7,323 bases of DNA from Nitrospirota bacterium (GCA_005877855.1 VBOF01000245.1:1-7323), one strand, 5' to 3'; shown: positions 1 to 6,379, numbered from the stretch's first letter. Notes: generated by a model not told the origin, from the sequence alone. Numbers and translations are program-made.

Positions 1-2
1 AT

Positions 3-2078
3 GCATTTGTGCGGGTCGGGGACGAGGTGCTGGTGATCGCGGAAAAGCTGGTGGATGCGGTCGCCAAGGCCTGCGGCCTTTCCAGGTACGACGTGCTGGG
101 AGTTAGGAAGGGCCAGATGCAGTTGGGCGGGTTCGAGGGCTTGCGCTGCCGCCGCCCGGCGTCGGAGGGCACTTCGCCGATCCTGCTCGGCGAATTCGTC
201 ACCCTGGAGCAAGGGACAGGGTGCGTACACATCGCGCCGGGGCACGGCCAGGAAGACTACGAGCTGGCGCTCAAGTACAACGACCCGCGCTATCAAGCCG
301 AGATCCAGGCGCCGCTGGAAGTCCTGGCGCCTGTGGACGATCAGGGTCGGTTCACGGACGAAGCCCCGGAATGGCAGGGGAAGACCGTCTTCGAGGCAAA
401 CCCGCTGATCGTGCAGAAGCTCAAGGCGTCGGGCGTCTTGCTCGGAGAGGGGACCCTTACGCACACTTACCCGCATTGCTGGCGGTGCAAGAATCCCGTG
501 ATCTTCCGCGCCACCGATCAGTGGTTCGTCTCGATGGAAAAGAACGATCTCCGAACGAAAGCACTTGAGCAGATCGACATAGTAAGATGGCTCCCGCCTC
601 GCGGCCGCGACCGCATCTACGGCATGATCCAGAACCGGCCGGACTGGTGCCTCTCCCGCCAGCGTGTGTGGGGCGTGCCGATCCCGGGATTCGCGTGCCA
701 GGGATGCGGCCAGGTTCTCATCACGCCGGCAATCGTCGAGCATGTCGCCAAGCTGGTCGAGCAGCACGGCACCGATGTCTGGTTCGAACGGGAGGCTGCT
801 GATCTATTGCCGGCTGGCACGACCTGCCCGAAGTGCGGCGGGCTGGACTTCGACAAAGAGCGGGACATCCTGGATGTCTGGTTCGAGTCCGGGGTGAGCC
901 ACGCGGCGGTCCTCAAGCCGCGGGGCAAGGCGGCCGGGCAGGACTGGTGGCCGGCCGATCTCTACCTGGAAGGCTCCGACCAGCACCGCGGCTGGTTCCA
1001 TAGCACGCTGCTGGCCGGGATCACCACCGACGGGCGCGCGCCTTACAAGGCGGTGCTCACGCACGGCTTCGTGCTCGATGGCGAAGGCAACAAGATGTCG
1101 AAATCGGCCGGCAACGTCGTGGCGCCACAGGAAGTCATCAAGCAGTCTGGGGCGGAGATCCTGCGCCTTTGGGTGGCCGGTCAGGATTATCAAGAAGATG
1201 TCCGGATATCCCAGACGATTCTGACGCAGCTTGGAGAGGTTTATCGGAAAGTACGCAACACAACTCGATTTCTACTCAGCAACTTGGCTGATTACGATCC
1301 GAATCGCAACGCCTTGCCTGACGAGTCTCTATCCGAGTTGGACCGGTGGGCCTTGTTGCGGCTCCATCGACTGATCGACTGCGTGCGTCACAACTATCAG
1401 GAGTTTGATTTCAGGCAGATCTTTCACGAGTTGGATTACTTCTGCGCAGTAGACATGAGCGCGATTTACTTCGATGTGCTGAAGGACCGGCTCTATACCT
1501 ACCGTCAGGATGCTCCCGCGCGCCGGGCTTCCCAGCGAGTGCTCCACGAAACCTTGCTGGCAATGGCGAAGTTGATGGCGCCGATCTTGTCATTCACGGC
1601 TGAAGAAATCTGGCAAAGCATTCCCGAGCAACAGCGGGAAGCGCCCAGCGTCCATCTGACGCAGTTTCCGAAGGCGGACCCGCGGTATAAGGACGTGCAG
1701 TTGGAGAAACGCTGGGAGCGGTTGTTGCATATCAGGACTGTCGTGCAGGCGGGGTTGGAGATGCAGCGTCGGGAAAAACTCATCGGAGCGCCGCTGGAAG
1801 CCAAGGTTAGACTCTCCGCTAGTCCGGAAACTTACACGTTTCTGGAACGCTATGAGCAGGACTTGCCGGCGCTCTTCATCGTCTCACAGGTCGAGCTCCG
1901 TGAGGTAGCAGAGGTCCCAACAGAGGGGCACCTGTTGAGTGATGCTTCTGGGTTCGCCGTGGACGTGCTCAAGGCCGACGGCACGAAGTGTGCCCGCTGC
2001 TGGCGCTACCAGACCAGTGTTGGCGCGAATGCGGCCCACCCGGAGCTCTGCGACCGTTGCGTCGAGGCGATATCTTGA
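3..2078 (+). CDS. ileS: Isoleucyl-tRNA synthetase, C-terminal part (5' end outside window)
   Basis: Class I aminoacyl-tRNA synthetase that charges tRNA-Ile in the cytoplasm and edits mischarged valine. The frame is open to the left edge (codons from base 3), so the GTG at 9 is internal. About 692 residues are present against roughly 920-940 in full-length enzymes. The N-terminal HIGH motif and the first part of the CP1 editing domain are missing. Visible, numbering from the GTG at 9: the editing-domain stretch GTGCVHIAPGHGQEDY with the conserved Asp of HGxxDY; a four-Cys zinc-ribbon-like insert (CQGC and CPKC, about nt 700-840); DVWFESG; YLEGSDQHRGWF; the KMSKS loop at residues 362-366 (nt 1092-1106); then the helical anticodon-binding domain. 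The C-terminal zinc motif CARC...CDRC (nt 1989-2060) is intact. The TGA stop shares its A with the lspA ATG. Base composition drops after about nt 1180 (see findings). Identity is near certain. Confidence 0.97.
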   Translation, partial: AFVRVGDEVLVIAEKLVDAVAKACGLSRYDVLGVRKGQMQLGGFEGLRCRRPASEGTSPILLGEFVTLEQGTGCVHIAPGHGQEDYELALKYNDPRYQAEIQAPLEVLAPVDDQGRFTDEAPEWQGKTVFEANPLIVQKLKASGVLLGEGTLTHTYPHCWRCKNPVIFRATDQWFVSMEKNDLRTKALEQIDIVRWLPPRGRDRIYGMIQNRPDWCLSRQRVWGVPIPGFACQGCGQVLITPAIVEHVAKLVEQHGTDVWFEREAADLLPAGTTCPKCGGLDFDKERDILDVWFESGVSHAAVLKPRGKAAGQDWWPADLYLEGSDQHRGWFHSTLLAGITTDGRAPYKAVLTHGFVLDGEGNKMSKSAGNVVAPQEVIKQSGAEILRLWVAGQDYQEDVRISQTILTQLGEVYRKVRNTTRFLLSNLADYDPNRNALPDESLSELDRWALLRLHRLIDCVRHNYQEFDFRQIFHELDYFCAVDMSAIYFDVLKDRLYTYRQDAPARRASQRVLHETLLAMAKLMAPILSFTAEEIWQSIPEQQREAPSVHLTQFPKADPRYKDVQLEKRWERLLHIRTVVQAGLEMQRREKLIGAPLEAKVRLSASPETYTFLERYEQDLPALFIVSQVELREVAEVPTEGHLLSDASGFAVDVLKADGTKCARCWRYQTSVGANAAHPELCDRCVEAIS

Positions 2079-2584
2079 TGGGCATCGGTCTTGGGCACAA
2101 GCGGCACCTGGGCCTGATGCTGCTGATCGTGTCCTCCGTGATCGTCCTCGACCAGATCTCCAAATGGTCGATCACCAGCACGATGCGGCTGCACGAATCC
2201 ATCTCCGTGATCCACGACCTCTTCAACATCACGTACATCAGAAACTCCGGCGCGGCGTTCGGCATCCTGGCCGGCAGCCATGCCGGGTTCCGCCTGGTGT
2301 TCTTCGGGCTGACCTCGGTCCTGGCCCTCGCCCTGCTCGGCACGATCTACGTGCGGCTGTCGCCCGCCGATTGGGTCGGCCAAGTCAGCGTGTCGGCGAT
2401 CTTCGGCGGGGCCGTCGGCAATCTCATCGACCGCATCCGCTCCGGCGAAGTCATCGACTTTCTCGACTTCTCGCTTCTGGGCCATCACTGGCCCGCCTTC
2501 AACGTGGCGGACGCGGCGATCACCGTGGGCGTGGCTTTCCTGATCATGCACTTCTTCAGGCACAAGTCTGAACATCAACGCTGA
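2078..2584 (+). CDS. lspA: Lipoprotein signal peptidase (signal peptidase II)
   Basis: Inner-membrane aspartic protease that removes the signal peptide from prolipoproteins after diacylglyceryl transfer to the lipobox Cys. The 168-residue length matches the family (about 160-170). Hydrophobic segments lie near residues 11-24, 72-92, 103-117 and 143-160, giving the usual four-helix topology. Family motifs are all present: LDQISKW (24-30), FNITYIRNSGAAFG (49-62), GGAVGNLIDRIRSGEVIDF (110-128) and WPAFNVADAAITVG (138-151). The catalytic Asp pair is D118 and D145. The frame is also open upstream of 2078, but the ATG at 2078 is preferred: it overlaps the ileS stop as TGATG, has GAGG at 2064-2067 ten nt upstream, and starts a normal-length protein. 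It is probably translationally coupled to ileS, a common arrangement. The last residues (SEHQR) run into the repeat cluster that starts at the stop codon, so the native C-terminus may have been altered there. Confidence 0.96.
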   Translation: MGIGLGHKRHLGLMLLIVSSVIVLDQISKWSITSTMRLHESISVIHDLFNITYIRNSGAAFGILAGSHAGFRLVFFGLTSVLALALLGTIYVRLSPADWVGQVSVSAIFGGAVGNLIDRIRSGEVIDFLDFSLLGHHWPAFNVADAAITVGVAFLIMHFFRHKSEHQR

Positions 2585-2610
2585 ATGGTGAATGATGAAC
2601 GATGAATGGT
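2582..2610 (+). repeat. Left repeat cluster of the four-helix-bundle cassette
   Basis: A short cluster beginning at the lspA stop codon, built from variants of GAATGRTGAAC and GATGAATGG. It contains TGAATGATGAAC at 2589-2600, found again as a perfect 12-bp direct repeat at 3010-3021. It also contains TGAACGATGAAT at 2596-2607, whose exact reverse complement is at 3040-3051. A mini-frame ATG-GTG-AAT-GAT-GAA-CGA-TGA (2585-2605) abuts the lspA stop and encodes MVNDER, resembling the MNDEP start of the rluD frame. The repeats are read directly; their role is inferred. Confidence 0.85.
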
Positions 2611-2621
2611 GGCTGCAATTC

Positions 2622-2627
2622 AGAGGA
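2622..2627 (+). promoter_or_regulatory. Ribosome binding site AGAGGA deciding the four-helix-bundle start
   Basis: AGAGGA lies 8 nt before the ATG at 2636. The alternative in-frame ATG at 2606 lies inside the left repeat cluster and has no purine-rich site at a suitable distance. This favours the downstream start and a 120-residue product. Confidence 0.65.
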
Positions 2628-2635
2628 ACGGAGCG

Positions 2636-2998
2636 ATGGCTGGGAATGATGGACGCGACTTAAGTGTTCGGACGAAGGCCTTCGCCTTGCGAACTATTCA
2701 CCTTTACTCTTCTCTTCCTCAGAAGCCAGAGGCACAAGTGTTGGGCAAGCAGCTTCTAAGGAGCGGAACTTCGGTGGGCGCCCATTATCGAGAAGCGACG
2801 AGAGCCAGATCGACTGCTGAGTTTGTGAGTAAGATCGAGGGAGGATTGCAGGAACTGGAGGAGACGACCTACTGGCTTGAGCTTCTGGCTGAAAGCGGGA
2901 TTGTCCCTGCGTCTCAGCTCCATGACCTGCGTCAGGAGGCAAATGAGTTAACAGCGATCTTGGTATCTTCCGTCAAGACCGCAAAAAGACAGCGATGA
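2636..2998 (+). CDS. Four-helix-bundle protein (S23 / 23S rRNA intervening-sequence protein family)
   Basis: A 120-residue, probably cytoplasmic, all-helical protein. Predicted helices lie at about residues 10-25, 31-58, 60-88 and 92-116. Recognisable family features are the helix-2 segment LRSGTSVGAHYREA (41-54) and the helix-3 segment GLQELEETTYWLELL (70-84). The length is typical of the family (about 115-130). The family is named for reading frames found inside 23S rRNA intervening sequences, as in Leptospira. It is structurally related to Avd, the accessory protein of diversity-generating retroelements, but no reverse transcriptase or template/variable repeat is visible here. The molecular function of stand-alone members is not established. 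The start at 2636 is chosen over 2606 because of the AGAGGA site; the longer form would have 130 residues. It lies 51 nt after lspA and 10 nt before the rluD frame, with lower G+C than both neighbours and repeats on both sides, which suggests transfer. The family assignment is firm; the role is unknown. Confidence 0.9.
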   Translation: MAGNDGRDLSVRTKAFALRTIHLYSSLPQKPEAQVLGKQLLRSGTSVGAHYREATRARSTAEFVSKIEGGLQELEETTYWLELLAESGIVPASQLHDLRQEANELTAILVSSVKTAKRQR

Positions 2999-3008
2999 AC
3001 GCAGAAGT

Positions 3009-4085
3009 ATGAATGATGAACCGTTGTCTTCAGATCAGAATTCATCGTTCAGCGTTCCTACTTCATCATTGTCTTCTGACAGTTCATCGTTCAGCGTTCC
3101 TACTTCATCGTTCAACGTGACCCGCCGCGTGACCGTCTCCGCGGGCGAGGCCCCCAAACGCCTCGACATTTTCCTCAGCACCCACACCACTGGCCTTTCT
3201 CGCGCCGCCGCCCAGCGCCTGATCGAGCAGGGCGTCGTCACAGTCAACGGGAGACCGGCCAAACCCTCGCTCAAAATCAAGCCGGGCGATGCGATCGAGT
3301 GGGACATACCGCAGCCGACTCCGCTTGAGATCGTCGGCGAGCCGATCCCATTGGAGATCCTGTTCGAGGACGAGCACCTGCTCATCCTCAACAAGTCGGC
3401 GGGCCTCGTGGCGCATCCGGCCCCAGGTCACTGGAGCGGGACGCTGGTGAACGCGCTCCTACACCACTTCCGGACGGAAGGGACAGGCGGGCTCGCGAGC
3501 ATCGGCGGGCGCGAGCGGCCCGGCCTCGTCCACCGGCTGGACAAGGGCACGAGCGGCGTGATGGTGATCGCCAAAACCGACGCGGCGCATCAGGGCCTCT
3601 CGAAGCAGTTCAAGGCCCACACCATCCATCGTGTCTACCTGGCGCTGGTCAGGGGGGCGGTGAAGGGCAAGATGGGCCGCGTCGAGCTGGCCATCGGACG
3701 CGACACCAAGGACCGGAAGAAGTTCTCGGCCCGGACGGCCTCGCCGCGCGACGCGGTCACGGAGTTCCAAGTCGTGGAGCGCTTCGGGGCGAAGAGATCG
3801 GGCGATGAGGCCACTCTTGTGGAGGTACATCCCCGGACAGGCCGCACACATCAGATCCGGGTCCACCTGGTCTCGCTCGGCCATCCCGTCCTGGGCGATG
3901 AGACCTACGGCGGGCGCAAGGTCTGCGCGATCGGCGACTTGGCCATCGAGCGGCCGATGCTGCATGCCCGGACGCTCGGCTTCACCCATCCCGCGACCGG
4001 CAAGTCCCTCGAATACACGGTCCCGCCCCCGGCGGACATGGAAGAATTGTTAGGGATGTTGCGGCACGCATCATTGCCCAAATAA
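3009..4085 (+). CDS. rluD: 23S rRNA pseudouridine synthase, RluD type (RluA family)
   Basis: Isomerises uridines to pseudouridine in rRNA; family RluD acts on helix 69 of 23S rRNA. From the ATG at 3009 there are 358 residues (E. coli RluD has 326). An S4 RNA-binding domain lies at about 51-98 (RLDIFL...VTVNG...GDAIEW). The catalytic domain follows, with INKSAGLVAHPAPGH-type motif II, the GLVHRLDKGTSG active site with catalytic Asp at 178 (nt 3540-3542), and RTGRTHQIRVH at 276-286. Residues 6-34 are a Ser/Thr-rich direct duplication encoded by the tandem repeat, unlike any usual part of the family. The conserved protein begins only near NVTRRVTV. Possible shorter starts are GTG 3117 (residue 37) or GTG 3129 (residue 41), but neither has a visible ribosome binding site; the ATG at 3009 also has only a poorly spaced AGAAG. 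The start is therefore uncertain while the enzyme call is secure. The 3' end overlaps the opposing asmA-like gene by 15 bp. Another RluA-family target cannot be excluded. Confidence 0.92.
   Translation: MNDEPLSSDQNSSFSVPTSSLSSDSSSFSVPTSSFNVTRRVTVSAGEAPKRLDIFLSTHTTGLSRAAAQRLIEQGVVTVNGRPAKPSLKIKPGDAIEWDIPQPTPLEIVGEPIPLEILFEDEHLLILNKSAGLVAHPAPGHWSGTLVNALLHHFRTEGTGGLASIGGRERPGLVHRLDKGTSGVMVIAKTDAAHQGLSKQFKAHTIHRVYLALVRGAVKGKMGRVELAIGRDTKDRKKFSARTASPRDAVTEFQVVERFGAKRSGDEATLVEVHPRTGRTHQIRVHLVSLGHPVLGDETYGGRKVCAIGDLAIERPMLHARTLGFTHPATGKSLEYTVPPPADMEELLGMLRHASLPK
3010..3021 (+). repeat. Right copy of the 12-bp direct repeat TGAATGATGAAC
   Basis: Identical to 2589-2600, 421 bp away, and located within the first codons of the rluD frame. 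Its core AATGATGAA (3012-3020) is also the reverse complement of TTCATCATT at 3062-3070, so a 9-bp stem with a 41-nt loop is possible in the rluD leader. Confidence 0.85.
3024..3114 (+). repeat. In-frame tandem repeat, two copies plus a partial third, at the rluD 5' end
   Basis: Copy 1 spans 3024-3067 and copy 2 spans 3069-3109. Both begin with TTGTCTTC and end with the same 27-bp block (3041-3067 and 3083-3109, no mismatch). They differ mainly by a 3-nt indel in the spacer, which keeps the frame. A third copy of only the core TTCATCGTTCA lies at 3104-3114. Translated, the copies read LSSDQNSSFSVPTSS and LSSDSSSFSVPTSS. The core is the reverse complement of TGAACGATGAA in the left cluster (2596-2606). 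Confidence 0.9.
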
Positions 4086-5726
4086 TCCCTTGAGTATGTC
4101 TTTTCCTTTGTCGGCGCCGGCGCCGCCTGAGGGAGTGCCCTTGCCTTTCAGGAGCTCACCCAGTTTCTCCTTGATCTGTTCCTTGAACTGCTCCTGCGCT
4201 TTGGCGCCGACGGCCTTGGTGTCGAGACCGTACGAAGGCGCCTGCGTGGTGCCGGTGATGACCAGCGGCACCGATAGCCGGCCTCCTGCCATCGCGAACT
4301 TGGCGGTCGGGGAGGCGCCGGCAATGCGGTTGCTGAGAGCTTCCGAGAGGTTGAGCGTGGCTTTGAGATTGAGTGTCTTGTCGAACCCGAGCGTGCCGGT
4401 TGCGGTGGCTTGGAAGTCGTGGCTGTCCATGAGCAATCTCTCGAAGGTGATGACGCCCTGCTCGATGGCAAGGTTGCCTTCGATGGTCGAGAACACCGTG
4501 GCGTTGGCCGCATCCGGCGCGACCCCGATTGGCTTCAGGAGGGCCGTCGCTTCCTTGAGAATATTGACGCCCTCGATCTTCCCCTCCTTGATCTGGAAAC
4601 GTCCGGGGCCTTCCAGCGTCTTGCCAAGGTCGGGGAGGGCGAGGCCTGTCCCACGCAAGGAGAGATCCAAAGCAGCGACGCCGCTGATCGACGCCTTGTC
4701 GGTGCCGACTGCCTCCATGACCGGGCCGAGCTGAATGCCGTGCAACTCCACGTTGCCGTCGAACGGCGGCCTGGGCAAGCCGTACGTCAGCCCGCCCCGC
4801 GCCGTCAACTGCCCGCCGAACAGGTTGACTGACAGGCTCTGCAGGCGGGCTTGCGGGCCGTTGACTGTTACGGCGAGCTTCAGCTCCTTGGCCTCGAAGG
4901 GTTTTTTCAGCGGCAGCGCGACGGGCAGGTCGGCGGTGTTGATCGACGGCGAAGTGACCGCGAGCTTGAGGTCCCCGCGGATGGCGTTTCCCCTGACGGA
5001 CAGGGCGATTTTCCCCAGGCCGATGATCAAGTCGATCATCTCGATGTCCAGCGACTCTTTGAGGGGCCCGGCCTTGCCGTCGATTGTGATCGGGAGGTTT
5101 TGCGGCTGGACGCTGGCGGCCACGTGAATGGTCGGTGTCTTGCCCAGCCCCATATCTTTGAGCAGCACCTCGATGTTCTGCAGCACGTGCTCGGCAGGCT
5201 TGGCGGGGGCCTGATCGCGGTACGTGAGTTTCCCACCGGTCACCGCGAGGCGATCTACTAGCAGCAACGCCAGTGCCCGCAGCGGTCCTTCAGCCGCCGG
5301 GGGGTCCGGCTCGTTTGCCTTCGGCGCCCAGAGGCCTTTTTTGCCCAACGTGGACAGGTTGGTGATGCCCTGTGCGTTCTTGATAATGGTGATGACCGGG
5401 TCGCGGAGGTTGATCTCCTCGACCTCGACGCGCCTGCTCAGCAGGGGGCCCAGCTTGACGCCGATGTCCAGGGAGGTGAGGGACGCGAACGGCCCGGCAC
5501 GGAAGGCCGGGTCGTCCAGCACGATGAAGCCGGCCACGCGCACGCCGACCCTCGGGAAGATCGTGAGGCGGATGTCTTTCAACTCGATTTTCCGGTTCAA
5601 GGCCTCTTCCACGATGGGGCGGTACTGTGCCTGGTACCGATTTAAATCGACCAAAAACGGCAGGAGAATGATCAGGGCGACCAGCAGGAAGAGTACCAGG
5701 GCGGCCCCTACAAGGAGCTTCTTCAT
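4071..5726 (-). CDS. AsmA family protein (envelope, AsmA-like N- and C-terminal regions)
   Basis: A 551-residue protein anchored in the inner membrane by one N-terminal helix (about residues 4-26, very rich in Leu, Val, Ile and Ala), with the remainder predicted periplasmic. The start of the AsmA domain follows (DLNRYQAQYRPIVEEALNRK, then a FPRVGVRV stretch and repeated beta segments). The C-terminal part has the AsmA-like region: GPGRFQIKEGKIEGVNIL, an STIEGNLAIEQGVITFERL segment and the basic tail ending KDILKGLFGQ, a common AsmA ending. The family is related to TamB/YhdP-type proteins implicated in lipid movement between membranes; the exact role here is inferred. The start at 5726 is chosen because AAGGGG precedes it by 10 nt and the hydrophobic segment begins at once. 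ATG 5735 is a close alternative, but the same site is then only 1 nt away. The open frame extends back to 5942 inside thrH, but that part is low-complexity shadow coding. It begins 16 nt after thrH, so it is probably cotranscribed. Confidence 0.9.
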   Translation of the reverse strand: MKKLLVGAALVLFLLVALIILLPFLVDLNRYQAQYRPIVEEALNRKIELKDIRLTIFPRVGVRVAGFIVLDDPAFRAGPFASLTSLDIGVKLGPLLSRRVEVEEINLRDPVITIIKNAQGITNLSTLGKKGLWAPKANEPDPPAAEGPLRALALLLVDRLAVTGGKLTYRDQAPAKPAEHVLQNIEVLLKDMGLGKTPTIHVAASVQPQNLPITIDGKAGPLKESLDIEMIDLIIGLGKIALSVRGNAIRGDLKLAVTSPSINTADLPVALPLKKPFEAKELKLAVTVNGPQARLQSLSVNLFGGQLTARGGLTYGLPRPPFDGNVELHGIQLGPVMEAVGTDKASISGVAALDLSLRGTGLALPDLGKTLEGPGRFQIKEGKIEGVNILKEATALLKPIGVAPDAANATVFSTIEGNLAIEQGVITFERLLMDSHDFQATATGTLGFDKTLNLKATLNLSEALSNRIAGASPTAKFAMAGGRLSVPLVITGTTQAPSYGLDTKAVGAKAQEQFKEQIKEKLGELLKGKGTPSGGAGADKGKDILKGLFGQ

Positions 5727-5742
5727 GTGCGTCATGCCCCTT

Positions 5743-6366
5743 TCAGGCGGGCAGGTTAGCGGCTTTGCAGAAGGCGGTTCGGAGCTCCGCGTAGGTCTGC
5801 GTGACGGGGAACTCCGGGAACTCCTTGGCGATGTTGGGGGGCGGGCGGAAGAAGATGCCGGCGTCGGCGGCTTTGAGCATGCTGGTGTCATTGTAGGAGT
5901 CGCCGGCTGCGACCACGTGGAAGTTGAGAGCCTTAAGGGCACGCACCGAGGCCAGTTTCTGATCGGACAAGCGCAGGTGGTAGTCGACGATCCGCCCGTC
6001 CGGCGTGACCTCCAGGGTGTTGCAGAAGAGCGTCGGGTAGTCGAGCCGTTTCATCAGGGGCGCGGCGAACTGCTCGAAGGTGTCCGAGAGGATGATCACC
6101 TGGCAGCGAGCCCGCAGCCACGCCAGGAAGTCCTTCGCGCCGTCCAGCGGCGTCATCGTGGCGATCACCCTCTGGATGTCCTTCAGCGTGAGCTTGCGCT
6201 CCTCCAGGATCTTCAACCGCCGCTTCATCAGCGCATCATAGTTAGGCTCGTCCCGCGTCGTCAGGCGCAGCTCGGGGATCTTCGTCTTCTCGGCAACGTT
6301 GACCCAGATCTCGGGGGTCAGGACCCCTTCCATGTCCAGGCACGCGATGACGGGTTTGATCGGCAA
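5743..6366 (-). CDS. thrH: ThrH-type HAD phosphatase (phosphoserine phosphatase / homoserine phosphotransferase)
   Basis: A 207-residue cytoplasmic HAD-superfamily enzyme closely resembling Pseudomonas aeruginosa ThrH (about 205 residues), which dephosphorylates phosphoserine and can transfer the phosphate to homoserine. Motif I is DMEGVLTPEIW with nucleophile D11 and Glu at the +2 position, where most HAD phosphatases have Asp; this substitution is typical of ThrH. Motif II is ILSDTF (S94), the motif III Lys is probably K137, and the Mg-binding motif is GDSYNDTSM (D156, D160). The segments TTRDEPNYDALMKRRLKIL and EFPEFP also match ThrH. The start is a TTG, because the next in-frame ATG lies inside motif I. 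GAGGA (6375-6379) sits 8 nt upstream. The gene starts 11 nt after the stop of the kinase gene and is followed after 16 nt by the AsmA-family gene. It would serve as the last step of serine synthesis and/or a threonine bypass; no other serine or threonine gene is in the window. Confidence 0.93.
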   Translation of the reverse strand: MPIKPVIACLDMEGVLTPEIWVNVAEKTKIPELRLTTRDEPNYDALMKRRLKILEERKLTLKDIQRVIATMTPLDGAKDFLAWLRARCQVIILSDTFEQFAAPLMKRLDYPTLFCNTLEVTPDGRIVDYHLRLSDQKLASVRALKALNFHVVAAGDSYNDTSMLKAADAGIFFRPPPNIAKEFPEFPVTQTYAELRTAFCKAANLPA

Positions 6367-6374
6367 GGAGGAGG

Positions 6375-6379
6375 TCCTC
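6375..6379 (-). promoter_or_regulatory. Ribosome binding site GAGGA of thrH, possibly in a small hairpin
   Basis: On the - strand GAGGA lies 8 nt before the TTG at 6366 and includes the last two bases of the upstream gene's TGA. The following CCTC (6368-6371) can pair with GAGG (6376-6379) across a 4-nt loop. The ribosome binding site could therefore be partly masked until the upstream gene is translated. The hairpin is weak (4 bp). Confidence 0.5.

Larger units (their letters stand above)
2585..3116 (+). mobile_element. Putative four-helix-bundle gene cassette inserted between lspA and rluD
   Basis: The interval between lspA and the conserved part of rluD holds a single small gene bracketed by related repeats: a direct 12-bp pair (2589-2600 and 3010-3021) and an inverted 12-bp pair (2596-2607 and 3040-3051), with two further inverted copies of the core TTCATCGTTCA at 3083-3093 and 3104-3114. 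G+C by hand count is 50% in 2701-2760 against 65% in 3541-3600 of rluD. lspA and rluD are neighbours in many bacteria (for example lspA-ylyB in Bacillus subtilis), so an intruding gene is plausible. No transposase, integrase or reverse transcriptase is present, so any movement would depend on factors elsewhere. The boundaries and the mobile nature are inference. Confidence 0.5.

Noticed and set aside
1939..2571. Open frame of 210 codons on the + strand over the ileS end and lspA
   Set aside because: It overlaps two genes with clear family motifs in other frames and has Arg/Pro/His-rich shadow composition.
2606..2635. Ten-codon longer start for the four-helix-bundle protein at ATG 2606
   Set aside because: The ATG is part of the repeat cluster and has no ribosome binding site, whereas ATG 2636 has AGAGGA 8 nt upstream and gives the usual family length.
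2636..2998. Diversity-generating retroelement suggested by the Avd-like fold
   Set aside because: There is no reverse transcriptase, template repeat or variable repeat in the window; the protein fits the general S23 family.
3024..3114. Tandem repeat considered as a CRISPR array
   Set aside because: Only two full copies with almost no spacer, translated in frame, and no cas genes nearby.
4113..4124. Perfect palindrome GGCGCCGGCGCC near the rluD 3' end, considered as a terminator
   Set aside because: It is inside the asmA-like coding sequence (Gly/Ala codons) and is not followed by a T tract on either strand; on the + strand the Ts come before it.
5727..5942. N-terminal extension of the AsmA-family frame back to 5942
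   Set aside because: It lies entirely within or just after thrH, is Ser/Pro/Arg low complexity and would place 72 residues before the membrane anchor; the start at 5726 fits the family.
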